Of a DNA stretch of 64,000 nt, positions 63,809 through 64,000 are shown piece by piece. The notes beneath the pieces were generated by a model that worked only from the letters and a program-made list of their open reading frames with translations, had not been told where the DNA came from and ran no database searches. The stretch lies in assembly GCA_040769385.1 (NCBI GenBank), contig JAXGLD010000002.1:186001-250000 (forward strand). The letters run 5' to 3'. Both the position numbers and the translations under genes were made by a program. The first letter of the stretch is position 1. Each line of letters begins with the position of its first letter. Source of the DNA: PHAA01 sp022706565 (GTDB taxonomy: Bacteria > Bacillota > Syntrophomonadia > Syntrophomonadales > Syntrophomonadaceae).

Positions 63809-64000
63809 CTAGAGTAAGGCTTGAAGCTTGTCAACTTTGCGGATTGCCAGCGCTTCAACGGTTTCTATATACGTTTGGGGATTCTTCGGATTCTGGAGTG
63901 TTACCAGTGAAAAGTCGTGCGATCGGACATATTTGCTGTTGGCTCCTCCCCCCAAACCGATTATGGTCTGCCGCTCCTCGATCATCTGGATGTTATAGAT
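63809..64000 (-). CDS. hemZ: HemZ-like radical SAM coproporphyrinogen dehydrogenase (partial, C-terminal 63 residues)
   Basis: Only the 3' end is in the window. The fragment reads IYNIQMIEERQTIIGLGGGANSKY and later NPKNPQTYIETVE, ending RKVDKLQALL. This matches the C-terminal part of HemZ, the HemN-like protein whose gene lies upstream of hisS in many Clostridia. The radical SAM cluster motif would be outside the window, so the assignment rests on this tail and on position. It ends 37 bp before hisS. Confidence 0.8.
   Translation of the reverse strand: MYNIQMIEERQTIIGLGGGANSKYVRSHDFSLVTLQNPKNPQTYIETVEALAIRKVDKLQALL

Noticed and set aside
1..64000. CRISPR arrays, tRNA or rRNA genes, prophage modules
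   Set aside because: I read the gene-free gaps for direct repeats with spacers, cloverleaf-like segments and phage genes and saw none; the Com-like ORF is isolated and the only mobile element is the group II intron.

Overview
The window reads as a chromosomal segment from an endospore-lineage, obligately anaerobic Firmicute, most likely a syntrophic fatty-acid oxidiser of the Syntrophomonas type. The evidence is PolC-type DNA polymerase III, spoIIGA-sigE-sigG beside ftsZ, class B PBP with PASTA domains in the dcw cluster, HslUV after xerC, and a complete butyrate-type beta-oxidation gene set. This is inference from gene content and order; no database was searched.

Layout. (1) 1-13605, minus strand: one long housekeeping run transcribed rpsB-tsf-pyrH-frr-uppS-cdsA-(AI-2E family permease)-dxr-rseP-ispG-proS-mgtC-polC. 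PolC runs off the left edge, and its PHP domain is uninterrupted where the proofreading exonuclease is normally inserted. (2) 14005-24888, plus strand: a sigma-54 activator (CBS-PAS-PAS-AAA-HTH), a repeat-rich spacer, a sigma-54 promoter, a Com-like zinc-ribbon ORF, a terminator-like hairpin, then thiolase, 3-hydroxyacyl-CoA dehydrogenase, crotonase, acyl-CoA dehydrogenase and a two-subunit CoA-transferase. A CaiB family transferase and a tiny cysteine-rich protein follow. Together these enzymes cover activation of butyrate by CoA transfer and its oxidation to two acetyl-CoA. (3) 25209-34543, minus strand: dprA-topA-trmFO-xerC-hslV-hslU, with a solitary DNA methyltransferase and a 48-residue exported peptide between dprA and sigG. 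(4) 34561-37246: sigG, sigE, spoIIGA. (5) 37498-39398: a group II intron with its reverse transcriptase, inserted directly after the ftsZ terminator. (6) 39463-58177: the division and cell-wall (dcw) cluster, read mraZ-rsmH-ftsL-pbp-murE-murF-mraY-murD-ftsW-murG-murC-murA-ftsQ-DUF881-sbp-ftsA-ftsZ. (7) 58588-64000: an ACT-domain protein with phenylacetate-CoA ligase, then hisS-aspS and the 3' end of hemZ.

The most interesting part is the control region of the fatty-acid operon (16099-16858). Four copies of a TGCA-N4-YGCAA type repeat lie 90-300 bp upstream of a GG-N10-GC sigma-54 promoter, next to the gene of the probable activator. Between that promoter and the first enzyme gene lie a Com-like ORF and a strong terminator hairpin. 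Other points are the exonuclease-less PolC, an apparent ATT start for ftsA, a perfect 17-bp inverted repeat bracketing the cysteine-rich gene, MraZ operator repeats, and the intron insertion site.
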